Source: Thalassotalea ponticola (GTDB lineage Bacteria; Pseudomonadota; Gammaproteobacteria; Enterobacterales; Alteromonadaceae). Taken from it: 64,000 nt of DNA. A model generated the notes under the pieces. It had not been told where the DNA came from. It searched no databases and worked only from the letters and a program-made list of their open reading frames with translations. The position numbers and the translations under genes are program-made. Positions within the stretch are counted from its first letter, which is position 1. Each line of letters opens with the position of its first letter. Location: positions 124,001 through 188,000 of the forward strand of contig NZ_CP166871.1 in the NCBI RefSeq assembly GCF_041379045.1. Reading direction: 5' to 3'. Positions 35,451-44,311 of the stretch are shown here, piece after piece.

Positions 35451-35451
35451 G

Positions 35452-36183
35452 ATGAAGCAAAAAATACAAAAAGCGATATCGATTGTAAAACAAATGGCAG
35501 ACATGCCAACGGTACCCATTGATTTACAATTAAGTAAAGCGAAAGACAATGACCCATTTTTTCAACAGGTCACTCAGCAGTTTTATCGACAGGCCATGTC
35601 TCGACATAACAAGTATCTGCTGATTCGACAATTGCAGTATGGTGTGGCGCTATTTGCCGAGCCTCATGCTAGCAAAGATTACTTTATGAGTATTGAGAGC
35701 TCAGCACGGCGCAACTACCGCAAAGCAGTGCGCTTTAATTATCGAACTGAGGCGATCAACTTTAATGATTACCTAGACGATATTTGGGAGATCCGTAAAT
35801 CGGCGAAAGTACGCCAAGGAGAAATGCCCGAAGAATTTATCCAGCAGCGCCCGCAACAGCGTCCCGTGCACAAAAGTAATCGCGCTGAGCACGATTACTG
35901 TTATTACGGTGTTTTGGATGAAGACAATAAATTAGTGGCATACGCGGCGTTTTTAGTTGCTGGAGAGTTGTGCATGCTCGAACATATGTATGGTCACGCA
36001 AAAGTGCAACACCTCGGCGTAGTACCACAACTTATCATTGATGCGTATCAAGATATTAAAAAACGCCACCCACAAGTACTCTATTATGCCTATGGCTCCT
36101 TCTTTGGTGCCAGTGATAACTTAAAGCGCTTTAAGAAAAAAATGGGCTTTAAACCGTACAAAGTTAACTGGCAGCTGAATTAA
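35452..36183 (+). CDS. GNAT-like acyltransferase, function unknown
   Basis: A 243-residue soluble protein. I see a GNAT-like core: CYYGVLDEDNKLVAYAAFLV (strands 4-5), VQHLGVVPQLIIDAYQDIKK (pantetheine-binding helix region) and FGASDNLKRFKKKMGFKPY (the typical end of GNAT proteins). The N-terminal 100 residues are basic and helical (SARRNYRKAVRFNYR) and may bind a polymer or nucleic acid. No catalytic residue can be assigned. Located between the O-antigen-ligase-like gene and a glycosyltransferase gene (1-nt overlap), it is a second candidate acyltransferase for the same polysaccharide. Confidence 0.66.
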   Translation: MKQKIQKAISIVKQMADMPTVPIDLQLSKAKDNDPFFQQVTQQFYRQAMSRHNKYLLIRQLQYGVALFAEPHASKDYFMSIESSARRNYRKAVRFNYRTEAINFNDYLDDIWEIRKSAKVRQGEMPEEFIQQRPQQRPVHKSNRAEHDYCYYGVLDEDNKLVAYAAFLVAGELCMLEHMYGHAKVQHLGVVPQLIIDAYQDIKKRHPQVLYYAYGSFFGASDNLKRFKKKMGFKPYKVNWQLN

Positions 36184-37235
36184 TGATGAAAGTTGTACAC
36201 GTTGTCAGTAGCTTGAATATGGGAGGGGCTGAGCGATTCGTCCTCGATTTGGCTAGCTTTCAACAAGCCAATATGGACTTAGATGTAGATATTGTATCGA
36301 TGGGCAAAGCCACCGATGCGCTCTATCAAAAAGTGGTTGAGCAAAATTATAAAGTGCATTTGGCAACGACAGTAAATCAACTTAGAAGGTTGTTTAACGA
36401 AGCGGATATTGTTCATGTACACTCCAGCTATTGCTTAGCAAGAGTGGCTCTGTCGCTACTTGGGCTCAAGGCTAAGTTTATCTACACTCGGCATAATCAA
36501 CACCCATTACTCGGCCTTAAGTGGCGCAGTATTTATCGTTTGGTGTTTGCACGCCTGCACCAGGCGGTGTTTGTTTCGCGTACCGCCGAGCAGCAGTTTT
36601 TACAGCACTATCAGCATTTTAAAGGCAAAACGACGGTGGTCCTCAACGGCATTACTGCCATCGCACAAGCTCCTAACCAGTTTGGTTTTAAAGAGGGGGA
36701 GCGGCGGTTAAATATTGCCCATGTCGGGCGTTTTGTGCCATTAAAAGCTCAACACCTATTACTCGAAGCGGTGAGTAAACTCACCGCTCCAATACGAGAT
36801 AAAATCACTGTCAACTTTTATGGTGACGGACCGTTGAAAGCTAAAAACCAAGCACTCGCCAAGCAATTAAAGATTGAGCATATGGTTAATTTTCACGGCA
36901 ATGTCAGTGAACAACAGGGTATTTATCAGGGCAATGACGTGTTAGTGGTTACCTCTGAAACCGAGGGCTTGTCGCTGGTGATATTAGAAGCCTTCAGCGC
37001 CGCAATACCGTGTATTGCCAGCCGTGTCGGCGGTAACGTTGAACTCGTCAAAGACAATGAAACTGGTTGGCTATACGACTATCAAGATACATCAAAGCTG
37101 GCAGAAATTGTTACCAGTATCGTCAAACAGCCCGACTTGATTGCGCGCACGGGTCAAACTAGCCTGCTCTATTTCCAAACGCACTTCACCATGCACAAGT
37201 GCGCTGAAAGCTATAAACAGGTCTATACATCGTGA
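36183..37235 (+). CDS. Glycosyltransferase (GT4 family)
   Basis: GT-B transferase of 350 residues. SSLNMGGAERFVLDLA is the glycine-rich acceptor-side loop and TSETEGLSLVILEAFSAAIP contains the EX7E donor motif. No membrane segment. Two ATG codons in tandem (36183, 36186) are possible; the first overlaps the previous stop by 1 nt. The next gene begins at a GTGA overlap with its stop. Donor unknown. Confidence 0.9.
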   Translation: MMKVVHVVSSLNMGGAERFVLDLASFQQANMDLDVDIVSMGKATDALYQKVVEQNYKVHLATTVNQLRRLFNEADIVHVHSSYCLARVALSLLGLKAKFIYTRHNQHPLLGLKWRSIYRLVFARLHQAVFVSRTAEQQFLQHYQHFKGKTTVVLNGITAIAQAPNQFGFKEGERRLNIAHVGRFVPLKAQHLLLEAVSKLTAPIRDKITVNFYGDGPLKAKNQALAKQLKIEHMVNFHGNVSEQQGIYQGNDVLVVTSETEGLSLVILEAFSAAIPCIASRVGGNVELVKDNETGWLYDYQDTSKLAEIVTSIVKQPDLIARTGQTSLLYFQTHFTMHKCAESYKQVYTS

Positions 37236-38731
37236 GAGCGGCAATGCAAACAGCCATGGCAGGTGTCAATTTGTACAGCGAATATATCTGTGGCATGCTC
37301 GCGTCAATCGTCATTGCGCGCAGTCTAACGACAACGGAGTACGGGCTGTATTCAAGCATCATTTTTCTCGCCAGTATGTTTACCTTGTCAATCAATGCTG
37401 GAATGAACATAAACGTTACCAAGTTTGTCGCCGAGTTATCACATCAAGCACCGCACTTTTTATCGTCATTTACCTATCTAATTAATCGTCTATTTGCCTT
37501 ACGCCTGCTGATAGCTACTTGTTTAGTCGTCGGCGTCATAGCAGTCAATTTTGATTTTGGTGTCCCCGCACTGGTTATTGCTGGGGTATTGGTTGGCGCG
37601 ACATTCAAGGCTCGCTATACGCTGGATAATGCGGTACTCAAAGGCTTGCGGCGTTTTGATACGGTGGCGAAAGTTAGCTTGATAGTCAATCCGACCAATG
37701 TACTCGCGGTCGTTGCCTGCGCCATCTGGCTACCTACCTTAAATTACTTTTTAGCGGTCTACGCTGCCACTTGTTTACTGTTTTGGTTGGTGATTAAGAG
37801 TGTCGGTAATGACCTACCCAAGGCCACGCATAGTATTGAGTTTGATCAGCAATACAGGCAACGGTTTATCGAGCAGATGATCAGCGCGACATTCGTGGTC
37901 ATCTTTGCCGGTTTTACCTTTCGTCAAAGCCAAGTGTTGGTTTTGAAGGGCTACGATTTTGTTGAGGCCGCCGGCTTTTTCAATATCGCTTTTATTCTTG
38001 CTAATGCCGCACTTACCTTAGTGCCAGGTATTTACAGCGAAATATTACTGCCTAAAATGGCTATCGCCAGGCACACTAAAACCGCTAAAACCGAGGTGCT
38101 GCAAGCTCAGCGCTATTTGACTTTGTTAGCGTGTTTAGTGGTCTTTCCATTAATTGTTTACGCCGAGCAATTGGTTGCTTTACTGTACGGAAGTAGATAC
38201 TTAGCGGTCGTTGAACCGTTGCGTTGGATGGTCTTGTTTAAGTTTTTAGGACTGTTGAAAGAAGGTGCAAACCTCACCTTGATCAGTCACGACAAACAAC
38301 AAGTGCTAGCTAAAATTAACCTTTTGATCTTTGCTCTGATGTGCGTACTTAGCGTCGTTTTTGTCAGTCAATACGGGCTGATGGCAGGCGTTTGGGTATA
38401 CGGGATATTATCGATTATTCAATTGTTGGCATATCAGCATTGGGCTAGACCATATGGCTATGTGATGTTACCTTGGCCAGCATTGTTGCGCATTATTGTT
38501 CCTGCACTGATCATGTTTGTGCCCCTGCTGTTACTCGAGATGCAATTTAGTCGTTGGTGGATGATGATTCTCGGAAGTCTTATATTTGTCGCGGGTTACT
38601 TGCACTTGTTGATCTGGTTCGGTGCTTTTGATCAAACCGGGCAGCGCTTTATTATCTCATTGCAACGAAAAGCGCCATTTGCCCTTAGAGCCTATTTGGG
38701 TTGGCTAACCAAAGGGCTGACGGCCAAATAG
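37232..38731 (+). CDS. Polysaccharide flippase (MATE/MVF-like, Wzx type)
   Basis: Polytopic inner-membrane protein of 499 residues with about 12-14 helices and the usual opening for oligosaccharide flippases (GVNLYSEYICGMLASIVIAR, then TEYGLYSSIIFLASMF). It should move the undecaprenyl-linked repeat across the inner membrane. The start is GTG 37232, in a GTGA overlap with the upstream glycosyltransferase stop. It is the last gene of the 15-gene operon; a small hairpin follows in the gap before a convergent gene. Confidence 0.9.
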   Translation: MRAAMQTAMAGVNLYSEYICGMLASIVIARSLTTTEYGLYSSIIFLASMFTLSINAGMNINVTKFVAELSHQAPHFLSSFTYLINRLFALRLLIATCLVVGVIAVNFDFGVPALVIAGVLVGATFKARYTLDNAVLKGLRRFDTVAKVSLIVNPTNVLAVVACAIWLPTLNYFLAVYAATCLLFWLVIKSVGNDLPKATHSIEFDQQYRQRFIEQMISATFVVIFAGFTFRQSQVLVLKGYDFVEAAGFFNIAFILANAALTLVPGIYSEILLPKMAIARHTKTAKTEVLQAQRYLTLLACLVVFPLIVYAEQLVALLYGSRYLAVVEPLRWMVLFKFLGLLKEGANLTLISHDKQQVLAKINLLIFALMCVLSVVFVSQYGLMAGVWVYGILSIIQLLAYQHWARPYGYVMLPWPALLRIIVPALIMFVPLLLLEMQFSRWWMMILGSLIFVAGYLHLLIWFGAFDQTGQRFIISLQRKAPFALRAYLGWLTKGLTAK

Positions 38732-38809
38732 GTTAACAGTGGCAGGTGGGCGAGTTGTGTTACACCGCAAAGCGGGCCAGTGGTTGAGGAGAAAGGAAGT
38801 GCGGGAGAT

Positions 38810-38828
38810 AGGGGCTATTTATGCCCCT
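38810..38828. terminator. Weak hairpin at end of the polysaccharide operon
   Basis: AGGGGC (38810-38815), 7-nt loop, GCCCCT (38823-38828), in the gap between the convergent flippase and phosphatase-like genes. GC-rich but without a T-run on either strand, so intrinsic termination is uncertain. Confidence 0.4.
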
Positions 38829-38858
38829 TGCTAATTTACGAGCTCTGTATTACCACAA

Positions 38859-40205
38859 TTACGTTGCTTGAAACTGTTGTAATATCAGCGATGTCGCCTG
38901 TGTGAGCTGTATCCGTTGTGTTTGTTGAGCACTGGGCTGTTGCTGTGAAATCCAGAATACCCCATCGGGATGATGCATGCCACTTTTGATGTTGTCGGCC
39001 ATATAAAAGTAATCGAAGAAACGATGTGGTTGGTGCTCGATCTCGAACGTAACCTCATTATCTAGTAAAACCTTTGCATTGCAGCCGGCAAACACTCTGT
39101 CGCCTTCAAGCACCAACTTTAACAGTGGTGTGCCATTGGAAAAATTGGCCTGGGCAAGTATTTGCATCGCCTCACTCGCTTGTTGTTCACTAGCAAACTG
39201 AATGTGGAATTGATGTGACATTACCGGCATCACACTAATCAAACCGGGTAATTCGAACAGGGCCACTAGCTTATCGAAGTTAGTGGGGCGGTAAAAGCGG
39301 CGGCCACCTTGTGCTTCTTCTGCGGTGAAAGGTTGCTGACTCAACGCCGAAGATAACATAATACAGGTGTCTTCGTCAGCCATCGCCAATACACGGCCTA
39401 TGAGTTTATCGTGATTTTGGTATGCATATTCTATCGCTTGACCAAACTCGGCGAGCTTGGCCGGGTCTGCCGGCGCTGAAAACTTATCAGGTTCCATATA
39501 GCGCCAGTACTTGTGTTGAAAGTGAGCCGTCGAATTAGAAAACAACACCGAGAAATGCGGATTAAATTTTTTCAGGCCGTAGGCAAATACATCGGTTTGC
39601 AACCAATCGAGAATGGTGGCTTTGCGCCATCCAGATGAGTCGCTAGTAAAGCGATGCCAAAATACCGAACTAATGTGTTTTAACGTTGCAAGCGAGAGCC
39701 CGTGTTTGAGCATAAAGTTAAAAAATTTAGTGTAGTCTTTTGCGCTTAACTGAAAGTTGTCGTTAGAATGCTCTTGCACGTTTGCGCGAACAAATTGGTA
39801 AAAGCTATCAAGTTCTGCTGGCGAGGCCTTACCATCGGCGCTCCAAGGGTCGGGCAAAGCCCAAATATTCGGATCGTTGGGGTCGTATTTGATATTCATA
39901 CCACCACATAACCAACTGCGCAAACCTTGCTTTGACAGCCGATCCCAAATCGAGTCTTGCTGCAAGTTTTGTGCTTCTCCCAAGCGATAGACTCGGTGTT
40001 GTTCGCAGGATACGCCAGTGTGTAAAGTAACCCACTGAATCCAAGGTTCGAGGTACTCAACATCGCAGCTTGCATCGGTGATGAATTTTTGACTTTGTGC
40101 TGCGAGCTTAGAAAAGTTGGGTAATTTACCTTGTGCGCAAAATTTGTCTATTAGGTTTGGGCACAACTCATTGAACTCTAATAGTATGACCTTTTTCGCT
40201 TGCAT
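38859..40205 (-). CDS. Alkaline-phosphatase-superfamily-like protein, function unknown
   Basis: A 448-residue protein with no signal peptide. The opening KKVILLEFNELCPNLIDKF and KLPNFSKLAAQS resemble the type I phosphodiesterase / alkaline-phosphatase superfamily, where an acidic residue in the first strand and a Thr/Ser nucleophile bind metals; later FNPHFSVLFSNSTAHFQHKY in pieces (SNSTAHFQHKYW) carries His residues placed like a metal site. I cannot confirm all metal ligands. Without a signal it would work in the cytoplasm, perhaps on a sugar phosphate or a lipid-linked precursor. A good AGAGGT ribosome site is 6 nt before ATG 40205. Upstream lies a 119-bp gap before the beta-helix gene on the same strand. 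Confidence 0.62.
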   Translation of the reverse strand: MQAKKVILLEFNELCPNLIDKFCAQGKLPNFSKLAAQSQKFITDASCDVEYLEPWIQWVTLHTGVSCEQHRVYRLGEAQNLQQDSIWDRLSKQGLRSWLCGGMNIKYDPNDPNIWALPDPWSADGKASPAELDSFYQFVRANVQEHSNDNFQLSAKDYTKFFNFMLKHGLSLATLKHISSVFWHRFTSDSSGWRKATILDWLQTDVFAYGLKKFNPHFSVLFSNSTAHFQHKYWRYMEPDKFSAPADPAKLAEFGQAIEYAYQNHDKLIGRVLAMADEDTCIMLSSALSQQPFTAEEAQGGRRFYRPTNFDKLVALFELPGLISVMPVMSHQFHIQFASEQQASEAMQILAQANFSNGTPLLKLVLEGDRVFAGCNAKVLLDNEVTFEIEHQPHRFFDYFYMADNIKSGMHHPDGVFWISQQQPSAQQTQRIQLTQATSLILQQFQAT

Positions 40206-40324
40206 GAAGACCTCTTGAGGTGGTTATTGTTTTGTCGTTAACTTTTATAGTTTAGACAGCAATGGTAGAAGTTGCTAAACCAAAAAGCGCCGAAATTGAA
40301 TCAATGCAACGCTCAATTTACTGC

Positions 40325-41818
40325 TTATTTATCGACCGAGTATTGTATCGCGCCAACGCTTGTTTGTTGGCCTCGCTTGCGTCCTAAAATATCGCTTTGA
40401 GGACTGAATTCTGACCTAGTCACCGTTAGCTTGTTGACGTTGCTCGGTTGGCTAATTTGGCTGATAATGCGCCGAAACACTTGTTCAATAGATGTTGAAC
40501 CGTCGGCAAATTTGCGTTGCTCAGCGATAAATACGGGCGATATCAGCTCTGGTGGCGCTTGGATTTCGGGATTAAAATGTATGAGGTTGGCGTCATCACT
40601 GGCATTGATCTCATCAATGATCGAATGCGGAATACTGTTTGGTCCGTTAAACACTGCGTTGTTTTGTAATGAAAATTGATCGACGGTGCCAATTTCAGTA
40701 TCGCTAAAATCATTGAGCTTTTGGTAGTCGCCAGCGCCCATAGTGCCCGTTGGATCGGAAAATATATTGTGGGTCAGCAAGATTCCCGTAGGCACTTGAT
40801 TTTGCCCTTCGACACTAATTCGCAGTGCATACGCATTACTCGGCAAGTCACCGATAACGGTATTGTGGCTAAAATTAATATCGCGCGCACCTTTGACCGC
40901 AAAAGGCGAACGCATAGAAATGTCACTATTGCCGATGAGCAAATTGTTAACAATATTGATATTGCGAGCCTCAAAGTAGGGCTTGCCATCTTCACCAACC
41001 AAAATAAAGCCGTGACCATGAGAGCCTTGCCAGTTAAAGAATATGTTGCCGTCGATATCAATATTGGTACTGCCGTGGTAGCGGTCCTTATCGTCGTTAC
41101 TGTCTTTTATGACAATATAACTCGATGACTTCTTGGTGATATCGCGATTGCTCGCGTTAAAGTCGTTAAAAAATACATTGTGCCGAACCGAGACATGCGA
41201 TGTGGAATTGATGTCGATGTGCTCATCGGAATTACCCTGATTATAAAACAGGTTACAGTTTACTAAAATGTGATGAGCGCCATAGTTAATTTTCAACAGG
41301 TCATTGTTGAAGCTGTCGTGAATGATGTTGTTGACTAAGCTGATGCCGTAAACATTGGTGGTGCCCCAAGCGTCAATGTGGACAACGACCGGACTGGCTT
41401 GGGCATCTTTATGGCGGATTTCAAACCCTTCAATACGGATATTAGACGCGTTTTTCACTAACGCCAACACCCGTTGATTAGCGGTAAGTTTGGCCGCGTA
41501 GGGTATCTCAGACTTAATAGTGATGCCTGTTTTAAACGCTTTGCTGATCTTGACACGACCATCATACACACCGGGTTTAACGATGATTAAGCTATCGTCT
41601 TCGGCTTTAAATACGGCAAACTCTATGTGTCGCCACGGACTTACTTTGGTACCTTTTCCTTTGTAGTCGTGACCATCTAGAGCAACGTAGTAGATATTTT
41701 TATGTTGGGGTGCGGGCTCACAAAGCGGAATGCTATCATCGCCAATAGCTCGCAGGGGCAATAATAGTAAGGATAATAAGATAGTTAAATGACCAACAGA
41801 GGGTGTAGTTCTAAACAT
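40325..41818 (-). CDS. Secreted right-handed parallel beta-helix protein (lyase/epimerase-like)
   Basis: Signal peptide (MFRTTPSVGHLTILLSLLLL, ending near LRAIGDD) then a parallel beta-helix from about residue 45: DDSLIIVKPGVYDG, then many short NI/NV-type coils such as NNIIHDSFNNDLLKI, NINIVNNLLIGNSDI and INFSHNTVIGDL. The ISPxF-type loops and Asn ladders are typical of polysaccharide lyases, epimerases and phage tailspike-like enzymes. I use ATG 41818 because AAAGG is 6-7 nt upstream and a signal follows; in-frame codons extend to 41887 inside the neighbour. No PEP-CTERM tail. It may trim or modify the polymer; catalytic residues are not identifiable. Confidence 0.82.
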   Translation of the reverse strand: MFRTTPSVGHLTILLSLLLLPLRAIGDDSIPLCEPAPQHKNIYYVALDGHDYKGKGTKVSPWRHIEFAVFKAEDDSLIIVKPGVYDGRVKISKAFKTGITIKSEIPYAAKLTANQRVLALVKNASNIRIEGFEIRHKDAQASPVVVHIDAWGTTNVYGISLVNNIIHDSFNNDLLKINYGAHHILVNCNLFYNQGNSDEHIDINSTSHVSVRHNVFFNDFNASNRDITKKSSSYIVIKDSNDDKDRYHGSTNIDIDGNIFFNWQGSHGHGFILVGEDGKPYFEARNINIVNNLLIGNSDISMRSPFAVKGARDINFSHNTVIGDLPSNAYALRISVEGQNQVPTGILLTHNIFSDPTGTMGAGDYQKLNDFSDTEIGTVDQFSLQNNAVFNGPNSIPHSIIDEINASDDANLIHFNPEIQAPPELISPVFIAEQRKFADGSTSIEQVFRRIISQISQPSNVNKLTVTRSEFSPQSDILGRKRGQQTSVGAIQYSVDK

Positions 41819-41822
41819 ATTT

Positions 41823-42842
41823 TTACCTTTTAGCCTCACTAGAAGATATGTAATCACAATCGACTTTCGCCGTATTTGTACCGTCACCAGATTGCAATTG
41901 TTTTAATAGGGTTTGGGTCCACTTTTGCGGGGTAAAATGAGTTAATGCGTAGTGGCGCGCATGTGGATTGGGGCGTTGAATCGAACGTAAAACATCAATA
42001 ATTTGTTCGTTGCTGTCGGCAAAATGAGCGAACAGGCGTGGTTGATTTGAGATCACTTGTAACCCGTATTGCTGAGCCTCAACCACCATTCGCGAATAGC
42101 CATCGTGCTCTGTGATGCGGATCAGAAAATGGCTGCGCAGGTACAATTGATGCATCTGATCTTGCTCGACAATGCCCAGCGACTGCACGTTCGCTAAACT
42201 GGATAGTTGTTTGTTCAAATGGCCAACTAAGACAAATTGGTAGTCGGGTAAGCTTTTGGCAAGCGCCAACATTTGCTCGGTTCGATAGAGCCATTCACGT
42301 TGGTCGTTTGAGTAGATAATAATGACCTTAGTGCGAGCTTGCCAATTTTGTTCGATGTCTTGCTTGCTTAGCTTTTTGCTTAATTGGTATAAAGGGGTCG
42401 GTGCTTCCCAGTTGTGAACGTTAGTAAAGGCCAAGCGTTTTAAATCATCGCTGAGCCAGGGCGCAGAGGTGAAGTTGCAATCGATACAGTGTCGTAAAAT
42501 CGGTAATACCCACAACTTGTTTATTGCTGAAAGCCGTTTTAGTAACAATAGGTCTGTTCCCATCCAGCGACGCATGACTAACGAGTAACCTTTTAATTTA
42601 AAACGCAAAGCGAGCTTGAGGCCAAACCATAAATAAGTGTGCGCAAACAAAATCGCAGACCCTTTTACTGGGAGACGAGTTAATTCGGTCAGGTTGGTGC
42701 AAAAGTGTATTTGTTGGTAGCCTTCGGTCATTTGTCGCCATTGCTCTATATGCCGGCCTTGACCAAAAATAATGACCCGCTCGCAACGATTCGGCACTGG
42801 CCTACTGCCGGCGCTTTTAGCGAATATTGCCATCAAAACCAC
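41823..42842 (-). CDS. Glycosyltransferase-like protein (GT-B fold)
   Basis: A 339-residue protein with a GT-B-like plan: RVIIFGQGRHIEQWRQM near the start, a linker, KVIIIYSNDQREWLYRTEQ beginning the second domain, VLVGHLNKQLSSL, and RITEHDGYSRMVVEAQQYGL as the donor-binding segment with Glu spaced as in GT4/GT1 enzymes. Start ATG 42842 overlaps xrtA by 26 nt; ATG 42833 is also possible. Its position between xrtA and the beta-helix gene suggests a sugar-adding step, but similarity is low and I hold this with moderate certainty. Confidence 0.75.
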   Translation of the reverse strand: MVLMAIFAKSAGSRPVPNRCERVIIFGQGRHIEQWRQMTEGYQQIHFCTNLTELTRLPVKGSAILFAHTYLWFGLKLALRFKLKGYSLVMRRWMGTDLLLLKRLSAINKLWVLPILRHCIDCNFTSAPWLSDDLKRLAFTNVHNWEAPTPLYQLSKKLSKQDIEQNWQARTKVIIIYSNDQREWLYRTEQMLALAKSLPDYQFVLVGHLNKQLSSLANVQSLGIVEQDQMHQLYLRSHFLIRITEHDGYSRMVVEAQQYGLQVISNQPRLFAHFADSNEQIIDVLRSIQRPNPHARHYALTHFTPQKWTQTLLKQLQSGDGTNTAKVDCDYISSSEAKR

Positions 42843-44184
42843 CTTTGCTATTAGCGCAAGAACCTATATCACAGTCCACCATTCGCCAAGCGATACTGGT
42901 TTGTTGATCGGTTCTAAACACACCGCTCAGTCTCGACAGTTTAAGCGCCATTAAGTTGTCGACGGTGGTGTCGCCGTATTGATAGGTATAGGTAATTTGG
43001 GCGCGTTGGCGACCTTTTGCTACGAGCAAATAATTCGCTTCTCCAGTGCGGTCATGGCGAAGCACCTGCCATCCTTCAGGTACCATGTTATTCAAGTAAA
43101 AGTCAGGTTTACAATCGAGCTCTTTGCAATCAAACCAAATACGATATTCGCTAATATCACTGGGTCTGTCAGTCGAGGAGGTGTGATTAATCGATGAATA
43201 AAACTTTATCGTCGGCGCCGGTAACGTCTCAATATTGGTATACACCTGATTTGATTTATGTGCGGTTGCTAACCAAGATGACGATAAACTCAAGCCAAGC
43301 ACACACACCACGATCGCTCTTGCTTTGATGGCAATTGATGACCCGCAATTTTCTTCTTTAGCATCTGCTACCGGTAATTTGCGCTCTAGATAATTGCCGT
43401 ATGCAAACAACAAAAACAAGAAGGGAATATATAAATACCAGCCAAAGTTATTGTGGTCTTTCATTAGAGGCGATGTCATTTGCGTGTATTCACCAATTAA
43501 AATGAGGGCGGTAATTCGTATCCAGTTGGTGACTAAGGCGCCGGCAATGGCAACGCTAATAAATTTAATGGCACTTGACCAATGTCGCAAATACAGCAAC
43601 ACATATAAATGGGTTATCGCGAGAGAAACCAGTAAATAGCGCAGGCCACTGCAGCCGTTGGCGATGTGAAATACCCCGGCGGGGATGGTGACATATTGCT
43701 CTTCAACATAAAACGCGATGCCTGAAAAACTCATCATCACCTCAACTGCGCTGACCGAAATAAATTGCAATAAATTGGTCAAGCTACCCCACACAGGTAA
43801 TAAATATATCGGGTATAAGGTCGCTGCAACCAATGCCAAATTAGCCCTTAGAAACAGCAAAATGGCGCTGCTACATAGCAGCAGTAAGGCGATCCAATAA
43901 GCCAAACTAAGCTGCGCTCTGACAGAGACAAATAGCAATAAGCTCGCTAACACAAAATAGCCAATCACGGTCACAGAGAGCTTTGTTCGGCCAATGAGTT
44001 CGCCCCGTTGGTAGAGCCTCCAAAATAGAAACGCACAGATAAATGGAATCAGGTAGGCGTGCGAGTAACTGCCGTCATCAAAGCTATGACGCCAGATGGT
44101 GGTAATAATTTGCACGTTTAACAGCGCAGCAATGACATACACCGTTGCGATGACAATTAATGGTGTTACCCGGAAAGTTTTCAT
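42817..44184 (-). CDS. xrtA: Exosortase A with C-terminal EpsI domain
   Basis: Polytopic membrane cysteine protease/transpeptidase that is proposed to recognise and process PEP-CTERM-tagged proteins at the inner membrane. The catalytic Cys is C178 in ANGCSGLRYL; the conserved Arg is R223 in NWIRITAL and the His is H244 in KDHNNFGW. About eight membrane helices span residues 7-265; the remainder (about 290-455) is the soluble EpsI-type domain. All three key residues are present, so the enzyme should be active. The gene is divergent from prsT and lacks a clear ribosome-binding site. I saw no PEP-CTERM substrate in the window. Confidence 0.94.
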   Translation of the reverse strand: MKTFRVTPLIVIATVYVIAALLNVQIITTIWRHSFDDGSYSHAYLIPFICAFLFWRLYQRGELIGRTKLSVTVIGYFVLASLLLFVSVRAQLSLAYWIALLLLCSSAILLFLRANLALVAATLYPIYLLPVWGSLTNLLQFISVSAVEVMMSFSGIAFYVEEQYVTIPAGVFHIANGCSGLRYLLVSLAITHLYVLLYLRHWSSAIKFISVAIAGALVTNWIRITALILIGEYTQMTSPLMKDHNNFGWYLYIPFLFLLFAYGNYLERKLPVADAKEENCGSSIAIKARAIVVCVLGLSLSSSWLATAHKSNQVYTNIETLPAPTIKFYSSINHTSSTDRPSDISEYRIWFDCKELDCKPDFYLNNMVPEGWQVLRHDRTGEANYLLVAKGRQRAQITYTYQYGDTTVDNLMALKLSRLSGVFRTDQQTSIAWRMVDCDIGSCANSKGGFDGNIR

Positions 44185-44311
44185 TTGTTTGTTATTGTGT
44201 TCACAAGTTGTTTTTTTCAGCTTTACATTAGGTCTAGCTCATAACTTGAAAAATTTCATCTATACTTTTTACTGATCAAATAATAAACGAATTACATATC
44301 AAGGAACTGGG

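Noticed and set aside
40676-41128. 150-codon plus-strand frame inside the beta-helix gene
   Set aside because: Antisense to a well-supported secreted beta-helix gene and without a ribosome site or recognisable sequence.
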